DNA of 54,655 nucleotides from positions 1-54,655 of the forward strand of contig CAYUVA010000032.1 of the NCBI GenBank assembly GCA_964448115.1, read 5' to 3'. Shown here one piece after another: positions 8,413 to 18,400 of this stretch. The notes under the pieces are model-generated. The model had not been told where the DNA came from, did not search any database, and was given only the letters and a program-made list of their open reading frames with translations. This DNA comes from CAYUVA01 sp964448115 [NCBI: uncultured bacterium]. Lineage in GTDB: Bacteria; CAYUVA01. The stretch's first letter is position 1. Each line of letters opens with the position of its first letter. The position numbers and the translations under genes were made by a program.

Positions 8413-9654
8413 TCAGACCTTGAGCAGACGCTTGATTCGGTTCATTCCACGACGAACCATCCTGAAGATCCTCTGCGCCAGGATGGTATTATTAAAGGCT
8501 TCGATGCCGCTATCGAGCAAGTACTCCCTCAATCCCTCCCGGATCCGTTGATTCTCGATAATCTCGTTGGCGGGGCATCTCTGGCAGAATCCGGGCAACT
8601 TCCCCGATATTAGCGCGCTTCTTATACCAGTCAGGTAATCCCCCAGCCATACCTGGTCGAGCGTCTTATCCCTTATATTCTCCTGGCGGAATTCATCATA
8701 GCTGGTGCAGCAAGGTCCTACAAAGCCATCAGCATTTATCTGTATATGATGAAACGGCTCGTAGCATGGGATGCGCAAAAATGGATGATTATCCGCTTCC
8801 TGTCGCGTGCGTCTGCTCATGAACTCATCTAGATCGGATTGAAGCTCGACCAGTTCCCTTTGTTGTTGATAATCCTTGAGGTTGGTCTTTAGACCAAGCG
8901 AATCGGCGAGCTTCTCATACTCGCTTATACGCTGTTGAAACTCTTTATTTGCCTTGGCATCCATTATCAGATCCATGGCGAATCGATTGGCTCGAAGCGG
9001 ATTTATATTGAGTTCGCTGGCACCGGTCTTCGCTGCCATGAGGATCATCTCATCGATCCGGTCATAATTAGCCTTGCTGAGTACCATCCAGATCTGGGTC
9101 TCCGGTAGCGAGGTGCCGGCAGCTTGCTTGGCTTCCTTGAAAAGCTGCAATCCCTTTATCGCCAAGTCAAAAGCGCCCTCGACTCCCCGAAGCTGGTCGC
9201 TGCTATTAGCATCTGGAGCATCGATGGAGAACTGAACCCGCTCCCAGCCGACCCTGGTCAAATCAGAAGCCATCCTCTCATCGAAAAGCGTTCCATTGGT
9301 GATGATCGAGCCGTTCATGCCAAGCTGGCAGATCTTTAGCATCATGGCATGGGTGAGCTTCTTGCGCACCAGAGGCTCGCCACCACCGATTATCACCCAG
9401 TACCTGACGCCGTGCTCTGCTCCCTCATCGATGAGCCTGAGCCAGCGTTCATCGCTAAGCTCATCAGGGGGGGGGAGATCCATTATCTCTCGCTCTCTCA
9501 GGTAACAAAAGCGACAATTAAGATTGCACTTGATAGTCGGGTGGATCGATATCGAGTAGCAGGGGGCAGTCGCCCCTTCACTCCATCGCAACAGCCTTTT
9601 TATGCGCTCATCCAAGATACCTTGTCCTGTTTCTTCAACTTCTCTGCTGGGCAA
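8413..9654 (-). CDS. radical SAM/SPASM domain protein
   Basis: A 413-residue radical SAM protein. The cluster motif CNLNCRFC (C-x3-C-x2-C) sits near residue 43. The C-terminal SPASM-type region has CYEPFHHIQINADGFVGPCC and then GFCQRCPAN, enough cysteines for one or two auxiliary clusters. Relatives act on peptides (sactipeptide and quinone-cofactor maturation) or on carbohydrates and glycolipids; no precursor peptide is evident nearby. The frame overlaps the end of mfd by 20 bases. The longest start is a TTG at 9654; another in-frame TTG about 14 codons in has a better placed AAGG, so the N terminus is uncertain. Class sure, substrate unknown. Confidence 0.88.
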   Translation of the reverse strand: MPSREVEETGQGILDERIKRLLRWSEGATAPCYSISIHPTIKCNLNCRFCYLREREIMDLPPPDELSDERWLRLIDEGAEHGVRYWVIIGGGEPLVRKKLTHAMMLKICQLGMNGSIITNGTLFDERMASDLTRVGWERVQFSIDAPDANSSDQLRGVEGAFDLAIKGLQLFKEAKQAAGTSLPETQIWMVLSKANYDRIDEMILMAAKTGASELNINPLRANRFAMDLIMDAKANKEFQQRISEYEKLADSLGLKTNLKDYQQQRELVELQSDLDEFMSRRTRQEADNHPFLRIPCYEPFHHIQINADGFVGPCCTSYDEFRQENIRDKTLDQVWLGDYLTGIRSALISGKLPGFCQRCPANEIIENQRIREGLREYLLDSGIEAFNNTILAQRIFRMVRRGMNRIKRLLKV

Positions 9655-12600
9655 ACTCCTGCCCGATTGCGCTCAGTCCTGACAGCACCTGTTGCAGGTA
9701 ATCAAAGGGGTTCGATTCCGTCTTCTCGGTAACGCTAATCTGCATAGTAGTTGTCTTTTCATCCCAAGATATATTCGGCGACCTACCAATGACCCTGAGA
9801 AACGAGCGTGGCTCTATGGGAGCATCCGGCTTGAATGTTAGATGGATAGCACCTTTTTTAACCTCGACCTTGTCGATGCCGAGGCGCAAACAGCTAAGCC
9901 TGAGCGCCATCTTTTCGATTAACATCTCGGCTTGCTTGGGGAGTTTACCAAAGCGATCGCTCAGCTCCTGTCTTATCTCCACAAGCTCTAGCTTGCTTTT
10001 TGCATTGGCAAGCCGTTGATAGACCAGGATGCGTAGATTGGTATCCGGTATGTATTCAGCAGGTATCTTCGCTTCCTGTTTAAGCCTCATGGTAACCTCG
10101 AAATCTTCCTGCACATGCTCCCCTTTAAGCTCGGCAACGGTATCTTTCAGCAGCTTGCAGTACATATCGAAACCGACCGCCTGAATATGACCATGCTGTT
10201 CTGGACCCAATAGATTGCCAGCCCCGCGTATCTCCAGGTCATGGGCTGCCAGCTTGAACCCGCTGCCAAGCTCCCTTAGCTCCCTGAGCACGGTCAGCCG
10301 TTTCCTTGCCACATCGGAGACCAGTTGATGGGAGGGAACCAGCAGGTATGCGTGAGCCTGGTAGCGATCCCTGCCCACTCTACCCCTAAGCTGGTAAAGC
10401 TGCGCCAAGCCGAAGCGATCCGCTCTATTGATGATTATGGTGTTGACCGTGGGGATATCCAAGCCGTTCTCGATAATAGTAGTGGAGACCAGGATATCGT
10501 ATTTGCCGCGAGCAAAGTCATACATGATCCTCTCCAGCTTGGATTCGGACATCTGTCCATGCCCGATCACTATCTTCGCCTCCGGCACCAGCCGCTGGAG
10601 GAAGGAAGCCATCTTATCGATGGTATCGATGCGGTTATGCACGAAGTAAACCTGTCCCCCGCGATCCAGCTCATAGCGCATAGCATCACGGATCACATTC
10701 TCCTGGAACTTGCATATATGGGTCTTTATAGCCCGCCTGTTGAGCGGTGGCGTATTTATCATGCTTATCTCGCGGATGCCGCTTATGGACATGTATAGAG
10801 TGCGGGGGATGGGAGTGGCGGTCAGGGTGAGTACATCGACCTTTTTTCTCATCTCCTTGAGCCTCTCCTTTTGCACCACGCCGAACCGCTGCTCCTCATC
10901 GATGATTAGTAATCCGAGGTCTCGAAAATCGATCTTGGAGCCGAGCAACTTATGGGTGCCTATGATGATATCTATATCACCGGTCTTGAGCTTCTTTTCT
11001 ATGTCCCTGCATTCAGCGGCGCTTCTGAAGCGGCTGATCATATCTATCTTTACCGGGAAGTTCTTGAATCTTGCCCTGAATGTCTCCAGGTGCTGCTGAG
11101 CTAGCACGGTGGTGGGGCATAATAGGGCAACCTGTTTGCCTTCTATGACCGCTTTGAAGGCAGCTCGCATGGCGACCTCGGTCTTGCCGTAGCCGACATC
11201 TCCGCACACGAGCCGATCCATTATCCTTGGCGATTCCATGTCCTTTTTGATTTCTGCCACCGCCCTTAGCTGATCCTCGGTCTCCTCGTACTCGAAATCA
11301 GCCTCGAACTCCGCCTGCCAGTGAGTGTCAGGAGCGAATGGATACCCGGTCAGCGCTTCCCGCTCGGAGTACAGCTTGAGCAGCTCCTCTGCCATCTCGC
11401 GCACCGATTCCTTCACCCTCTCCTTTACCCTCTGCCAGCGAGTACCGCCGAGACGATCCAAAGTAACCTTGCAGGCGTCACCCCCCCTATATTTCTGAAC
11501 AAGATGCAGGTTATCCAGGGGAAGGTACAATTTATCGTTGCCAGCATACTCCAGCAGGATGAACTCTCCACCAGTGCCGTTAGTGGCCAGATGAACCAGA
11601 CCCTTGTATAAGCCGATGCCATGCTCGGAGTGCACGATATAATCTCCTACCTTGAGATCCCTCAGCGAGCTGATGAAGCGCACAACCCGAGGAGGCGACT
11701 TAGGCTGTTTTATCTTCTCTCGAAAAAGCTCGTAGGAGCTAAGCAGCAAAAGATCCCCCTCAGGCAAGACCAGACCGCTGGAGAGGTTGCCGGTGGCGAT
11801 ATGAAGCTGACCCAGGTGGCTACTTTTTTGTTGCTTAGGCTTATAATCGCCTTGTTCATCGAGATAGAACAACTCATCGAGTTCAAATTCGGTAAGCGCC
11901 CTGAGCAGGCTTCTAACCATGTTTTCATTGGGTAGTAATAGAACCAGGTGCCGGTAGTAGGCTAGAAGCTCCTTCATCTCGTTGGCCAGGTTCTCTATCT
12001 TGCCTTTATATAGAGGCGGATTCTCTATCTGAAGTTCAAAGCAATCATCCTCAGCTAGATGCTCGAGGATGAGATGGTTCAAAGAGACCTGCTGGAACCT
12101 GCTCATTAGCTCATCGGCTTGTCCAGGCGACAGAAAAAGCTCCTCGAAGGGGCATTGAAAACGGTCTTGAGCGCTGGTCTCATAATCCCTTCGAAGGCTC
12201 TGATAGATAGGCTGGAAGCGTTCCCTTGCGGTCTCCTCCTCGACCATGACGATCAAGGTTTCAGGGGACAGGTAGTCGAAGATGCTCTGCAGCTTGTCGT
12301 AGAATAAGGGCAGCAGATACTCGAACTGAAGCGCCCTCTGTTCGGTCAATAGATCATCGAACAGCTTCATCGCCTTGTCATCTGGGATCATGCCATCCTG
12401 GGAAAGTTGCTCCAGCCTGTTTCGAGCGTGCTCGATGATCCTGGGATGGGGATGCGCTGGTGCTGCCGGGTAGATCTTTGCCCCCTTGAGCGATCCAACC
12501 GTGCGCTGGGTATAGGGATCGAACTGCCGCATGGTCTCGATTATGTCGCCCGTGTACTCGATGCGCAAGGGCAATGGATTGTCCGGCGAGTAAACATCGA

Positions 12601-13189
12601 TAACCCCGCCACGCACCGCGTACTCCCCATAGGAATCGACCACCTCGACCCGATGATAGCCAAACTGTACAAGTTTAGTTGTCAGTTGCTCATAGGGCAC
12701 AAGGCTGCTGCCTGTGGATATCTCCATGCTGAAGTCCTGGAATATGCTGCGCGGGGGCACCAGCCTGATCACCGAATCTATCGAGCCTACCGCAATGACG
12801 CCCCTTTGATCGAAGAAAAGACGCAGGGCTTTAAGCAGTTCATGCTGCTGGTGGTCGCCAGGGAATTCCTCCTCCCAGGCGCTTACATCAAGTGGTTTAA
12901 GCGGTAGGATACCTTGCGGTCTCTTTGCATCATCATCCGAAGATAGCAAATAGAGGGTCTGTAGATCCCCGACCAGCGACTCTGCCTTTTGCCTAGAGGG
13001 TGTGATAACCAACAGGCTCCGCCTGGTCTGCTCATAGAGACTCGCCAGCATCATGGCAACGCTGCTGCCCCATAAGCCGCTAACGCTTACCCTAGGTGCC
13101 CCATTGAAGATGGCGCTTATGATATCAGGGTGCTGCCTTTGCCTGGCAAAGGTAGATAATAACAGCTCTTTGATGTTCACCTCCGGCAT
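9635..13189 (-). CDS. mfd: transcription-repair coupling factor Mfd
   Basis: About 1184 residues, the normal size for Mfd, the ATP-driven translocase that removes RNA polymerase stalled at DNA lesions and recruits UvrA. The N-terminal UvrB-like modules are followed by the CarD-like polymerase-interacting domain (VGDYIVHSEHGIGLYKGL). The RecG-like motor has Walker A GDVGYGKTE, the DEEQRFG box and QLRGRVGR. The C-terminal regulatory domain is present (KIPAEYIPDTNLRILVYQRL). A GTG at 13195 overlaps the rfaE2 stop, but the ATG at 13189 has GGGA seven bases upstream and is the better start. It lies in a run with rfaE2 before it and the SPASM protein after it. Confidence 0.97.
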   Translation of the reverse strand: MPEVNIKELLLSTFARQRQHPDIISAIFNGAPRVSVSGLWGSSVAMMLASLYEQTRRSLLVITPSRQKAESLVGDLQTLYLLSSDDDAKRPQGILPLKPLDVSAWEEEFPGDHQQHELLKALRLFFDQRGVIAVGSIDSVIRLVPPRSIFQDFSMEISTGSSLVPYEQLTTKLVQFGYHRVEVVDSYGEYAVRGGVIDVYSPDNPLPLRIEYTGDIIETMRQFDPYTQRTVGSLKGAKIYPAAPAHPHPRIIEHARNRLEQLSQDGMIPDDKAMKLFDDLLTEQRALQFEYLLPLFYDKLQSIFDYLSPETLIVMVEEETARERFQPIYQSLRRDYETSAQDRFQCPFEELFLSPGQADELMSRFQQVSLNHLILEHLAEDDCFELQIENPPLYKGKIENLANEMKELLAYYRHLVLLLPNENMVRSLLRALTEFELDELFYLDEQGDYKPKQQKSSHLGQLHIATGNLSSGLVLPEGDLLLLSSYELFREKIKQPKSPPRVVRFISSLRDLKVGDYIVHSEHGIGLYKGLVHLATNGTGGEFILLEYAGNDKLYLPLDNLHLVQKYRGGDACKVTLDRLGGTRWQRVKERVKESVREMAEELLKLYSEREALTGYPFAPDTHWQAEFEADFEYEETEDQLRAVAEIKKDMESPRIMDRLVCGDVGYGKTEVAMRAAFKAVIEGKQVALLCPTTVLAQQHLETFRARFKNFPVKIDMISRFRSAAECRDIEKKLKTGDIDIIIGTHKLLGSKIDFRDLGLLIIDEEQRFGVVQKERLKEMRKKVDVLTLTATPIPRTLYMSISGIREISMINTPPLNRRAIKTHICKFQENVIRDAMRYELDRGGQVYFVHNRIDTIDKMASFLQRLVPEAKIVIGHGQMSESKLERIMYDFARGKYDILVSTTIIENGLDIPTVNTIIINRADRFGLAQLYQLRGRVGRDRYQAHAYLLVPSHQLVSDVARKRLTVLRELRELGSGFKLAAHDLEIRGAGNLLGPEQHGHIQAVGFDMYCKLLKDTVAELKGEHVQEDFEVTMRLKQEAKIPAEYIPDTNLRILVYQRLANAKSKLELVEIRQELSDRFGKLPKQAEMLIEKMALRLSCLRLGIDKVEVKKGAIHLTFKPDAPIEPRSFLRVIGRSPNISWDEKTTTMQISVTEKTESNPFDYLQQVLSGLSAIGQEFAQQRS

Positions 13190-13191
13190 AT

Positions 13192-13680
13192 TCACTTCCC
13201 AGGCACCCTGCTGTCCTTTATCTTTTCTATTATCTGGGTTGTTGACCGGGTATCTACCACCGGGATGACCACTGTCTTGCCCCCGTAAGACTCCACGAAC
13301 TCCCTTCCGATCACCTCATCCAGCGCCCAATCCCCCCCTTTGACTAGGACATCCGGCGCAAGAAGGGTAATAATCTTCAAGGGGGTATCCTCCTCGAAGG
13401 AGCAAGCAAAATCGACCATCTTCAGGGCAGCGATTAGCTCAGCCCGTTCTGCAAGCGGAGTGATCGGCCTGCCGGCTCCCTTGATACGTTTAACCGATTG
13501 ATCGTCGTTCAGTGCGACCACCAGGATATCGCCTAGCTTCTTCGCCTCGGCGAGGTACCTGGCGTGTCCTATGTGTAGAAAGTCGAAACAGCCATTGGTA
13601 AAGACGATCTTTTTCCCTTGGCATTTTAACCCCTCGATGATAGCTCGAAGCTCCTGGTTATCTTTGATAAAGATGCCCAT
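13192..13680 (-). CDS. rfaE2: D-glycero-beta-D-manno-heptose 1-phosphate adenylyltransferase (RfaE2/HldE C-terminal type)
   Basis: A 162-residue nucleotidyltransferase of the cytidylyltransferase-like fold. It has FTNGCFDFLHIGHARYL with the HxGH motif, then NDDQSVKRIKGAGRPI, and STTQIIEKI at the C terminus, the hallmarks of RfaE2. The enzyme adenylates heptose 1-phosphate in the ADP-heptose pathway for lipopolysaccharide inner core, supporting a diderm cell. The kinase half (RfaE1), fused in enterobacteria as HldE, is absent here, so this is the stand-alone form. AAGG lies 8 bases before the ATG. It overlaps mfd slightly. Other sugar-phosphate adenylyltransferase roles are possible but less likely. 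Confidence 0.93.
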   Translation of the reverse strand: MGIFIKDNQELRAIIEGLKCQGKKIVFTNGCFDFLHIGHARYLAEAKKLGDILVVALNDDQSVKRIKGAGRPITPLAERAELIAALKMVDFACSFEEDTPLKIITLLAPDVLVKGGDWALDEVIGREFVESYGGKTVVIPVVDTRSTTQIIEKIKDSRVPGK

Positions 13681-13709
13681 ACTTGCGCCTTGTGGGTGTT
13701 TGCAGCATT

Positions 13710-13979
13710 TTAATCCTTGAAGAGATCATCGATCGACATCTTCCCCTTGGGTGCCTTCTTTGAGTACTCTTGTGGCATGCAATAGCTGCAGGGAGTGAAA
13801 CCGGCTGCGTAAGCCTCCTGCAAGCTCTCGAAGGATCTCTCCCTATCTCTATCGATGATCCTGTCGATATTGCAGCTACCCTGTTCGTTATCCAGGTCAT
13901 GTACCACCTTCTCGCTGCCGAAGGTATATGCATCGCCGATATATCGAGTCTTATATGAACGGTATTTCCACATCGGCAT
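13710..13979 (-). CDS. small Ada-like zinc-binding protein
   Basis: An 89-residue protein if the ATG at 13979 is used; that start has AGGAG eight bases upstream and lies 5 bases after the nitroreductase stop, so the longer frame from 14015 is rejected. Its core is H27-x8-C36-x27-C64-x2-C67, with SFESLQEAYAAGFTPCSYC at the end. This resembles the metal-binding module of Ada and of many ComEC and nuclease C-termini, in which one His/Cys pair and a CxxC hold zinc. It lacks the Ada methyltransferase parts. A nucleic-acid-binding role is possible but not shown. Co-transcription with the nitroreductase is likely. Confidence 0.75.
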   Translation of the reverse strand: MPMWKYRSYKTRYIGDAYTFGSEKVVHDLDNEQGSCNIDRIIDRDRERSFESLQEAYAAGFTPCSYCMPQEYSKKAPKGKMSIDDLFKD

Positions 13980-13984
13980 AGTTC

Positions 13985-14509
13985 TTACTCCTTTCTTTGT
14001 CCAAATCGATTCCAATGAATCTTTTTAGGGTCATAATAAGTTTTTGGTTCCCTGCTTTCTGCTGGATATCCGCAGGAGACCAGACAGAGCACTCCCAGGT
14101 TTTTTGGGATATTGAGAAGTTGTTTTATTTCCTGCTCGCAGTCCTTCCCATTGTAGGTTGAATCGATGACCGCACACCAGACTCCGCCTAGCCCCATTGC
14201 ATGAATTGCCAGCAGCATATTTTCAGTCAGGGCGCTGGTATCTTGCACCCAGCGTTTGCGGGACTTATCGCCGCAGATAGCAAAAGAGCAGGCAGCATCG
14301 GCGGTCATGGATACAGCAGGTCTTACCGCTCCCAGCCGCTTGAGCATCTGGCGCTCGGTAACCACGATTATTTCCCAGGGTTGATAATTATTCGCTGATG
14401 GCGCTGCCATTGCTGCCTTCAGGATGGTCTCGATCTGTTGAGCATCGAGTGGTCGATCGGTGAACTTCCTGATGCTTCGTCTGCCATAAACCACATCAAA
14501 AAAGTCCAT
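13985..14509 (-). CDS. nitroreductase family protein
   Basis: About 174 residues of the FMN-dependent nitroreductase fold. The start MDFFDVVYGRRSIRKFTDRP carries the typical RRSIRxF FMN-phosphate contact, followed by AAMAAPSANNYQPWEIIV and a late GGVWCAV segment. A GTG seven codons upstream is in frame, but the ATG at 14509 has AGGAGG at proper spacing. An extended -10 promoter (TGTTATAAT, 14539-14547) lies 29 bases upstream. The family reduces nitro compounds, quinones or flavins with NAD(P)H; some members do dehalogenation or BluB-like chemistry. The precise substrate is open. Confidence 0.9.
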   Translation of the reverse strand: MDFFDVVYGRRSIRKFTDRPLDAQQIETILKAAMAAPSANNYQPWEIIVVTERQMLKRLGAVRPAVSMTADAACSFAICGDKSRKRWVQDTSALTENMLLAIHAMGLGGVWCAVIDSTYNGKDCEQEIKQLLNIPKNLGVLCLVSCGYPAESREPKTYYDPKKIHWNRFGQRKE

Positions 14510-14538
14510 AAATATATGTCCTCCTTTCACAACTTAAG

Positions 14539-14547
14539 ATTATAACA
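14539..14547 (-). promoter_or_regulatory. extended -10 promoter for the nitroreductase gene
   Basis: Minus-strand TGTTATAAT is a perfect TATAAT with the TGn extension. It sits 29 bases before the ATG at 14509, leaving room for the AGGAGG ribosome site. No strong -35 element is visible, as is usual for extended -10 promoters. The same nonamer precedes the FAD gene at 25178. Confidence 0.55.
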
Positions 14548-15132
14548 AACATTCGGATGCAATCCAGTTCCCTTATCTGACACGGGCGTATGTGAGGATA
14601 TGGCATAGGTAATGACTATTCTTTATTTCTCAGAGGCATATCGTTCCAAGAATAGTCCCGACTTCCCCCTGGCAGGCGGGACGGACACTTTATCTTTGTG
14701 CACTAGTGCCTTTGTGCTTCAATACGCCTTTATCACGGTATCACTTTCCTCTTTGGGTTCTTTGCGTCTTTGCGTGATCAACTCTTTCTTTTATGGTTCT
14801 TTGCGCGAGATCTGCGGCGTATGGCGCAGATTATTTAAGGCGGACCCCCCCGAAAGCCGAGTTATAAGCAATATCAAATAATATTATAATATCCAAATCT
14901 TCAATTATATCAATGAGTTATCCCATCTGCGTGCCATTATGGCACGATATTTGGGGGGCAAAATTGGAGGCATGAGGATCCTCGGAAGAAATTTTCAAAA
15001 ACATTCTTCTTTAATATCAATGAGTTAATCTAAATAGATCAATTAGCACCCCTCGATATGGGGTTTTAAACTTGAGTCCGTTGATGTAGATTTGGAGAAA
15101 AACGACCTAAAAAATCAAATATTTAAGTCATA

Positions 15133-15148
15133 TGTTCCATGTGGAACA
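15133..15148. other. parS-like palindrome
   Basis: TGTTCCATGTGGAACA is a near-perfect palindrome (8-bp arms if the flanking A and T are counted) differing at two positions from the common bacterial ParB site TGTTCCACGTGAAACA, and at one from its fully symmetrical form. It lies in a long gene-free spacer. parA and parB are not in the window, so identity as parS is an inference. Confidence 0.35.
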
Positions 15149-15390
15149 TTAATCTTATTTTTGACAAAGCCTTTATTTGCAAGATCGAGCTTTTAAAAAT
15201 AGCAGTGGCACTTGGATCCTCAAATTTTACCCCTAGATTTATTGGCTCCAAGGGGTGGTTCATATGCCCTAACTAGAGAATTATCTTTATCAAATTGGTT
15301 ACCATAGGAATTCTGATTGAATAATTGAATCATTATGCTTAAGGTTTGAGTATTTGTTAAATATTTGTCCGCTAACGCACTAGGAATTCA

Positions 15391-15427
15391 TTTCTTCCTT
15401 TGTGCCTAAGTGCCTTGGTGGTTAAAA
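15391..15427. repeat. dispersed-repeat fragment (accaccaaggcac type)
   Basis: Read on the minus strand this is TTAACCACCAAGGCACTTAG followed by GCACAAAGGAAG, matching the family of short repeats seen as single or tandem copies in spacers of many unrelated bacterial genomes. A more diverged relative lies near 14695-14780. No function is known to me. Confidence 0.5.
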
Positions 15428-15464
15428 AATGTTCAAATCTCACAGCTCACCGCTCAAGCCATCC

Positions 15465-18400
15465 CTATTGGCTGACCGACAGGTATGGCCATAGCGAGCT
15501 ATATAAGCCTTCACTATCCAGCGCATCTATGCCGAAGATATAACTGGCTCCAGAGGTGGAATTGCGAGCAGCAACGAAGATCTCGATGCCATAAATCCCG
15601 TCTCCTGCCTGAAAGTCCCCGCTTTTTCCATCATCCTTGAGGTAGATGCCGGTCGGCTTCTGCTCGTAGAATACCTCCACCCGCAGGATGTCGTTATCGG
15701 ACAGGAAGGCTACCAGGTTGAGTTTTCCGCCCTGTGAGCTGAAGCTGGTATCCATGTATCCGCCGATTAGTATCCTTGGTGGCTTGCCGGGAGGCAATTC
15801 GGTAGCTGTTGGGGTTGCAGTGTAAGTCTCGGAGGGCGTTGCGGTCGGTGTTGCAGAGATATCGGGAGTTATGGTGGGAGTCATGGTGGTTGTTGGTGTA
15901 CGAGTCGGCGTGGCTGAGATGAATATGGTCGCTGTCGGGGTTACCGTCGGTGTAGATGAGGGAATCGGCGTGGGGGTCTGCTGGGGATCATACTGCGAAT
16001 AGACAGCCACATCATCTATGTAGAAGCCCTCTGCTGTGTCCCAGTTGTCCGAGTAGAAGCGAAACCTGATGCGAACCGCTCCGCTGTAGTTGGACAGATC
16101 GTACCTCTCCTCGAACCAACCGCTGGCCAGCCCGGTTATTGGTAGAGCACCGCCTGAGCCAATAAAGTCGAGCGTCTGCCATCCACCAGAGCCAGTGGTT
16201 AGCTCAACATAAAGACCATCGCCACCGTACATCGGCACCGAGAACCATCGCCAGAAGGACAAGGTCGAGTTCGGTGCCAGTATAAACTCCGGGGTGATCA
16301 GCGAGGCATTCGTGTTATTGCTGTACTGACGGTTGAATTCACTGCCACAATAGAAGCTATGATCTGGGGAGTGTGAACGATAGGAGGTCTTATGCCAGTT
16401 GTCATTTATCCCATTGTGCACCCATTCAACTCCCATGCCTTCATAGTCATCGTAGAAGCCGGTTGCTCCCACCACCAGCCTGGTCGCCTTTGAGCTATAG
16501 TAGTGCTGCCCACTTACCGTCATTAGCATGAGCGGGAAATGCCCAGCGGGCAAATCAGCCGAGATATCCAGGACTATTGGATGGAGAGTAATCCCCATCT
16601 CGCCGGGCAGGATAGCAGCCAGATCGCTGCTGGCACTTGATATATCGATATACTGGTCGATGGTGCTCACCGTGAGCATCAGGTCTTGTGCGCTCCCGCT
16701 TCCCTTGTTCTTGAAGACGAATGTAAGCTCGACCGTCTCGCCAGGATCGGGAATGTTATCGCCATCGCCGCCATTCGAGTCATCCACTATATACTCCTGG
16801 TAGCTCAAGATTGGCGCATTTACCGAGTGATTAAGCGGATGCTCGAAGGTGCCCTGGTCGGGGGCGTCTAGGTATAAGCTTAAAGGTATCGGGTATCCAT
16901 CCGGGAGGTAGTCGCCGATATTAAAGCTGAACCCTTCTGTTGGCATGACGCGACAGCCAGCGCATACAGCGCCATAGTTGACCGTGTCTTGGATAATGGT
17001 GATATTGGTGTCGCTACAGGTCAGGATACCGCTTACCTCGCTGGCCGATTCAAGCCCATAGTTTTTCACCTCTACAAAAAGCCCAACAGTTTCACCAGGA
17101 TTGATGAGACCATCCCCGTCATTATCTTGGATGATTTGCTGCATGATCCCCAGGTAAACCTCACTTGATATGACCTCGATAGTATCCTCATAGGGCTTGA
17201 AGTCAAAAGCAGCAACGGTCAATTCCATCTGTCCTGCGGTAAGGGGCGATATAGACAATATAACCTTGCCGGCAGTGTCTGTATGTGCATATTTATAAAC
17301 CTCTTCGCTTTTTTGGACACATACCCTTGCATCCTTTAGGGGAGTGTTATCATAGCTCACCACCAAGGTAATATTCTGATCCCCGGTAGGTATCTGGGTT
17401 GGATGATGTACCTCAAGCGTTCTGGGCAGCCTTGTCCATAGGGGCATTTCAGGGTCGCCCAGAAGATTTATCTGATACACATTCCATCGATAGACATTCG
17501 CCTCCCGCGAATAGGGGACGAAGTGGGATTTCATTGCACTGACCACCGCGCCCAGGTTCTGGATATGATTATTGAAAAGAACCGAGAAGAAGCGCTGGTC
17601 AAAGCGATCCGAGTAGCCGTATAAAGGATTGCCCGGCGATCCCCAGCCATACCTTGAGTTGCCGATGAATGCGACTCCGCCGCCGTTGGCGTTGTTCAGG
17701 TAGTGCTCTGCGATGCAATCGTAATCAAAGGCTGCCGGCCAGCAGCCGATGGTGAATAGCACTCCCAGCTTATCGCCGTTGTTCAATGAATCCATGTCCG
17801 AACGATAGAGCATCCCGGCGCCCACGCCCATCTGATCGTAGAAGCAATGCCCGCAGTGGTTGATGATGTTCATCCCCTGGTTTATCGCGTTGCGTACTGT
17901 GGTAGGGCTTTCGTTGCCCAGGCTATGATAGAGCTTATTTATTGGATCGAAGCGGGGAGGAACGAACAAAAAATCAATGTAGTTCTTGCTTTCTGCAGAA
18001 TCCGTGTAAGGATCATCCCAGAGGATATCAGCTAAAAACAGCATCTTGAGCTGATAGGCATCCTGATTAGCCTTCTCGTAGGCGATGACCTTTTGGACAA
18101 AGTTGCTCGCTTCAAGGGAGCCTTCCACTGGCGCCCTGCCGATATGGGCATCTGGGTACATGTCGATAAAGTCGAAGATCTCGCCATAGATCCCATTGCT
18201 GTTGGCGTCCCAGTTACCTTGAATATCTGCAAAGTAAAGGTCTGCGCTCAGCTCGTTCTCATCGTCATAGTATCCCGCCTCGCAGTCCATGGCGAAGGTT
18301 TCCCGCTCCGGGATGATGTTGGTATCTCCGCCGAGCAGTACCCACTCCGTTCCCCAGTCGTTTATGGCATCGGCGATAAAAAGCCGTATCTTGGTGGCAA

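Larger units (their letters stand above)
14510..15464. other. 955-bp gene-free spacer
   Basis: AT-rich and without a convincing gene. It holds the nitroreductase promoter, a stretch near 14695-14780 and another near 15391-15427 resembling the widespread 'aaccaccaaggcac' type of dispersed repeat, a perfect 7-bp-arm inverted repeat around 14931-14945 (GTGCCAT-T-ATGGCAC), and a parS-like palindrome at 15133-15148. The decapeptide-scale motif CAATGAGTTA occurs twice (about 14911 and 15017). An 89-codon open frame at 14612-14881 is only the translation of the repeat-like stretch. I see no tRNA or recognisable small RNA. Confidence 0.6.

Noticed and set aside
12407-12907. 166-codon plus-strand frame
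   Set aside because: Antisense to mfd; composition and lack of a start site show it is not coding.
14612-14881. 89-codon open frame in the spacer
   Set aside because: Its translation (SLGSLRLCVI type) is the usual by-product of a dispersed repeat with ctttgcgtctttgcgtg-like sequence; no ribosome site and no neighbour logic.
14940-14954. sigma-54-like promoter (TGGCACG-N4-TTGG)
   Set aside because: The -12 GC is missing, the -24 part belongs to a palindrome, and no gene follows on that strand for 10 kb.
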